Source: Notolepis coatsorum
Lineage: Eukaryota > Chordata > Actinopteri > Aulopiformes > Paralepididae
Assembly: GCA_963971535.1 (NCBI GenBank)
Contig: OZ020592.1
Location: 50,301,529 to 50,365,528 of the forward strand
Length of the DNA stretch: 64,000 nt
Reading direction: 5' to 3'
A program made the translations under genes and the position numbers. Positions within the stretch are counted from its first letter, which is position 1. Each line of letters opens with the position of its first letter. Below, in pieces: positions 60,690 to 64,000 of this stretch. Below the pieces are notes generated by a model, which saw only the letters and a program-made list of their open reading frames with translations, did no database searches and was not told the DNA's origin.

Positions 60690-61870
60690 GACGTCATTTA
60701 CATTTACATTTAGTCATTTAGCTGACGCTTTTATCCAAAGCGACTTACAAGTTCTGTATGACAAGTCATCAGGAAGGGCACAACTCTATCGACTGAGTAA
60801 CAATGTTCATCAAAGTGTTGAGTGCTACAGTGTAGATTAGTATATTAGGACAGGTGCATGACAGTAAGGTTAGTTAGGGTTAGAATAATTTTATTTTATA
60901 TTAAAAAAAAATCATTTCAGATAAGGGTTGAAGGGTGAGTGGCGCAGTGAGTGGCGCAGTGGGCCAGGCGCTCGCCACTAACACAGGAGATGCTGGTATC
61001 AAGCCCAGCTCTCTGCGTTGCTACCGGCTTGGCCACTCGTCATACTAACACAATTGGCAGTGTTAGAGGGTGGGAAAGCCGGTGGGTGGGGATTGGACGT
61101 TGTGGACACCGACTCCTACAGGTCGGTTGGTGTGCCTGTACAGCAGAATCAGGAAGTATCGGGGGCAGCGTGAGCCTCCCATGCGTTACTCCTCGCCACT
61201 GAGAGATTGCGCTGTTCAGGTGAAAAGATGCGACAGCTGCCTCCTCGTGTACCAGAGGGGACACGTGATGCAAGGCTTGGTCCTCACTGCAGCCGACCAG
61301 TGGGAGGCATAGTCTAGCAACGTTTGAGACAGGGGAGGTGTGAATTGAAGGGAGGATTGGCGAGGCGAAAATGGGGATGGGAGACAAATAGAAAATAAGG
61401 AGAAAAAGTGGATACAAAAAAAGAAATGCGTCTTTAGTCGACGGCGAAAGATTGGACGGGTTTCGGCTGTCCTAACTGTGGTGGGCAGTTCGTTCCACCA
61501 TTGTAGGGCGAGGACTGAGAATAGGCGACTTCTCCTTGATGAACCTCCCAGAGCTCGGATAGGAGTGGGTCTGAGATGGCCAGAAGATGCAGAGTGTAGG
61601 GGTCTTGAGGGTGTGTTGTTAGAGACCATTGACCGGAGGAGGCGGGAGCGGTTCCCTTTGCCGCATGGTATGCCAGGTCGAGGGCCTTGAAGCGGATTCG
61701 TGCGACAATGGGGAGCCAGTGCAGGTCCCTAAGAAGTGGGGTGACATGGGCTGACTTGGATAGGTTTGAGATCAGGCGGGCTGCTGCGTTCTGAATGAGC
61801 TGAAGAGGCTTGGTGGCAGTGGCCGGAAGGCCAGCAAGCAGTGCGTTGCAGTAGTGAAGGCGGGAGATGA
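60690..61870 (-). mobile_element. L2 LINE 3' end, antisense, split by a SINE
   Basis: On the minus strand 61870-61426 encodes ISRLHYCNALLAGLPATATK, then PLQLIQNAAARLISNLSKSA, HVTPLLRDLHWLPIVARIRF and LFSVLALQWWNELPTTVR. These are the conserved C-terminal motifs of fish L2 elements. After a family 2 SINE (60937-61425) the 3' UTR resumes and ends with GTAAGTCGCTTTGGATAAAA and GCGTCAGCTAAATGAC at 60760-60695, the classic L2 3' end also borrowed by many fish SINEs. The polymerase core is missing. Confidence 0.88.
60937..61425 (+). mobile_element. SINE family 2 inserted into L2
   Basis: The head GAGTGGCGCAGTG is duplicated in tandem at 60940-60962. The family body (ACAGGTCGGTTGG, GACACGTGATGCAAGGCTTG) follows and ends GAAAAAGTGGATACAAAAAA. 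It lies within the L2 coding 3' region just after the KTHF codons, so it is younger than the L2. No clear target duplication was found. Confidence 0.85.
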
Positions 61871-61984
61871 CTGTTATACATCATACGTCATACGTTTCAG
61901 TCTTAGCCCTTTAGTTGTAGCATTTCGGAGAGAGCTGTTCATGTTCACTAATGCATGTACCAGTATGAATGTTAATGTGTGTGT

Positions 61985-62963
61985 TACAGTGGGTGACAAT
62001 ATTGTCACAAGGAAAGATGAAATTACATACCTGGGTTCCATCCTAGAGGCAAATCTTTCCTGTGACAAAATGGCAATCAATGTAATAAAAAAAAGTCAAC
62101 CAACGAGCAAGATTCTTGTACCGAATCTCCTCTCTGGTAAACAAGAATATCCTGAAGACTCTAACAGGAGCACTCATTCAAGGGTACTACGACTATGCTT
62201 GCACCTCATGGTACCAAAGCACCTCAAAGGCACTAAAAACAAGATTACAAACATCACAAAACAAACTGGTCAGACTACTGCTTGACCTTACTCCTAAAAC
62301 CAGCCTCACCCTTGCCCATTTTGACAACCTAGCTTAAAGTAAACGACAGAGTACAGCAACTTGCAATGGGCCTGGTCTACAAAAGATATACTACACCACT
62401 AAGATACCCATGCACATGTTGAAATACTTCCCAAAGGTCAGTGAATACCACAACACCAGAGGGAGTTCCACAAATCATGTTCAACCCAGATTCGGCTCAA
62501 ACAAGGGACTAAACAAGTTTCGCAATTATGCCACAACAATGTGGAACGACCTACCCACAGCCGTAAAATAATGTGAATCCCTACCCACCTTCAAAACCGC
62601 TCTCAAAGAGCACCTACGGGAGGCTGCAATTCGAAACTGGCCCCGGTAAATGTCCAAGCCCCCCCCCCCACCCAACCCCCTCCAATGTACAGTTTCCTCC
62701 CCCTCAAATGTATATATTCTCTTTTAGAATCTCTGTCTCTTAAACAGTACTGTATATTTGTATATCTTGTATGTCATAAATGTCTGGATGTAACAGTACT
62801 GTATATCTGTATGTTGTGTATGTCATAAATGTTATGAAGAATTGAAAATGGGGGACCCTAATGTAAACAAGACGAAAGTCTTTCTCTGGTCTGCATCCCC
62901 TTAACAATTGTGTGTATTGAGCCGTACTGTATTGTACCCATTCTGCAATCTGTTAATAAAGTT

Positions 62964-63047
<84 letters not shown>
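61985..63047 (+). mobile_element. LINE family B 3' half with long (CAAT)n tail
   Basis: The coding remnant starts VTVGDNIVTRKDEITYLGS (after motif C). It shifts frame near 62090, continues YRISSLVNKNILKTLTGALI and LVRLLLDLTPKTSLTLAHFD, and then decays. The 3' UTR matches the copy at 41390-41800. The tail from about 62967 to 63047 is about 20 CAAT units, far longer than at 41800. The polymerase is absent. Confidence 0.87.
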
Positions 63048-63048
<1 letters not shown>

Positions 63049-63608
63049 GTGTGTCTGAAGGTGCATCTGACATACATACAGTATGACTAAAACCTTGGTG
63101 CAATTTCCCTACCATTCAATAATTTGTATCACCTGGTGCGGATACGATTTATTCCTCCTTCTGGTAGTTTATAATAGATTACCATTCATTGTTCTGGTAG
63201 TCTATAATAGATTATAATTAATTGTTCTGGTAGTCTATAATAGATTATAATTCATTCTTCTGGTAGTCTATAATAGATTATCATTCATACATTGAATTAA
63301 ATACATAGATTCTTCCGAAATCTCCAGCAGTCTACACACCAGCGTCTCGCCTCCTTTCTCCAAGAAGCTGTGAGCTGCGTTTTTGGCCGCAGTTTGAATA
63401 ACTGCAGCCGAGCACTTTCAGTTTCACAGGCCTCTGCAGCTGAAGATGCGCTCTGACTGGTGCGTGAACGTACCTGAGAATTTGATGTAGTGTGGATATC
63501 GTGAAGAGCGAGATTCAAGTCAAAGCGAATTTCTCTCTGAGTTTTATAAACATCCGCTTCATCAGAAGGATCTAAGCAACGCGGTCCAGCAGGAAAAATA
63601 AAGGCCTC
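63048..63608. other. No gene seen; 40-bp tandem repeats near 63160-63290
   Basis: TTCTGGTAGTCTATAATAG plus ATTATAATTCATT recurs about four times at 63160-63285. A minus-strand frame from 63794 crosses the SINE and is not a gene. Confidence 0.5.
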
Positions 63609-63623
63609 AAAAGGCCTATATGG

Positions 63624-63857
63624 AGGGAGCTCCAGTAGCTCACCACGTACCGCAAGCGCTATTTCAGCGCCGGGGACAACCGTGCTCGTCACGGATCTGG
63701 GGTTTAGCGAGTTCGAATCCCGGACTGCAGCCGTGCCTTTCCCAGAGTGTCTTCCCCCCCATCTGAACCCTTTCAGCCTGTTTCTGTCGGTCATCCTTGA
63801 CCAGAATAAATGCGATAAACGTATAAAAGAGCCAGGGGAATGGCCAAAGTTTTAAAA
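63624..63857 (+). mobile_element. SINE family 1, complete
   Basis: Box B GAGTTCGAATCCC is at about 63710-63721 after a tRNA-like head (AGTAGCTCACCACGTACC). The tail TGTCTTCCCCCC, CTGTTTCTGTCGGTCAT and TTGACCAGAATAAA follows. Perfect 15-bp duplications AAAAGGCCTATATGG lie at 63609-63623 and 63858-63872. Confidence 0.92.
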
Positions 63858-63872
63858 AAAAGGCCTATATGG

Positions 63873-64000
63873 CTTATTGCACTCTCCATGGTGCTGAAAA
63901 CGTTGTCACAGATTTTATTTTTTGGGAGCGGTAAGTGCCCAGTAACAACCATAAAGACATCATTTCTATCAGCCCACAATTTCTGTTCTGTTCTGCAGTG
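63873..64000. other. No gene seen; window end
   Basis: Short unique sequence to the edge of the window. Confidence 0.5.

Noticed and set aside
63297..63794. 165-codon minus-strand frame
   Set aside because: It crosses a complete SINE with target duplications, so it is a chance frame and not a host gene.

Overview
The window looks like nuclear DNA of a teleost (ray-finned) fish. It is almost entirely non-coding. It is very rich in microsatellites: (AC)n, (GA)n, (GATA)n, (GACA)n, (CTTT)n and (TGAG)n. It carries a typical fish mix of mobile DNA: CR1/L2/Rex-like LINE fragments, tRNA-derived SINEs, hAT elements with 8-bp target duplications, and many short TTAA-flanked (piggyBac/Kolobok-type) elements. 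There are no operons, ribosome binding sites or CRISPR arrays. The species cannot be named from the sequence alone. The names LINE family A and B, and SINE family 1 and 2, are labels used only in this answer.

Layout. 0-9 kb: (AC)n, a 215-bp tandem duplication, a SINE, a piggyBac-like element at 3.0-4.0 kb, and a 3.6-kb inverted-repeat DNA transposon (4469-8081) that holds a 5'-truncated LINE A copy. 9-16 kb: a hAT remnant with a BED finger, a 62-bp minisatellite, and a duplicated block of LINE B 3' tails in alternating orientation around a 26-bp satellite, followed by an antisense LINE B copy split by a small hAT element. 16.6-18.2 kb: the best candidate for a host gene, four short exons all in phase 0 with GT-AG introns. 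18-22 kb: a (GATA)n array, a scrambled LINE A 5' fragment, a 68-bp minisatellite, and the same 26-bp satellite in inverted orientation. 24-29 kb: an L2-like relic invaded by a 1.4-kb minisatellite of 21-bp units, a second piggyBac-like element, a hAT transposase relic and a family 2 SINE. 30-46 kb: mostly unidentified single-copy sequence with microsatellites, a 17-bp minisatellite, a perfect 40-bp-arm hairpin at 37.7 kb, and a LINE B copy lodged inside a (TGAG)n array. 46.8-57 kb: a cluster of TTAA elements, including two ~1.1-kb elements joined head to head at 48.7 kb. 55-64 kb: SINEs, a second LINE A copy with an almost intact reverse transcriptase, an antisense L2 3' end split by a SINE, a LINE B 3' end and a final SINE.

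The mobile elements are mostly dead: 5' truncated, frame-shifted, or lacking catalytic segments. Many insertion junctions are still readable with perfect target-site duplications, so the order of insertion can be reconstructed at several places. I found no convincing new defence, regulatory or metabolic system. The observations most worth following are the four-exon candidate gene lying between inverted satellite arrays, the head-to-head TTAA elements, the perfect hairpin, and a minisatellite whose unit resembles the motif A codons of the LINE it sits in.
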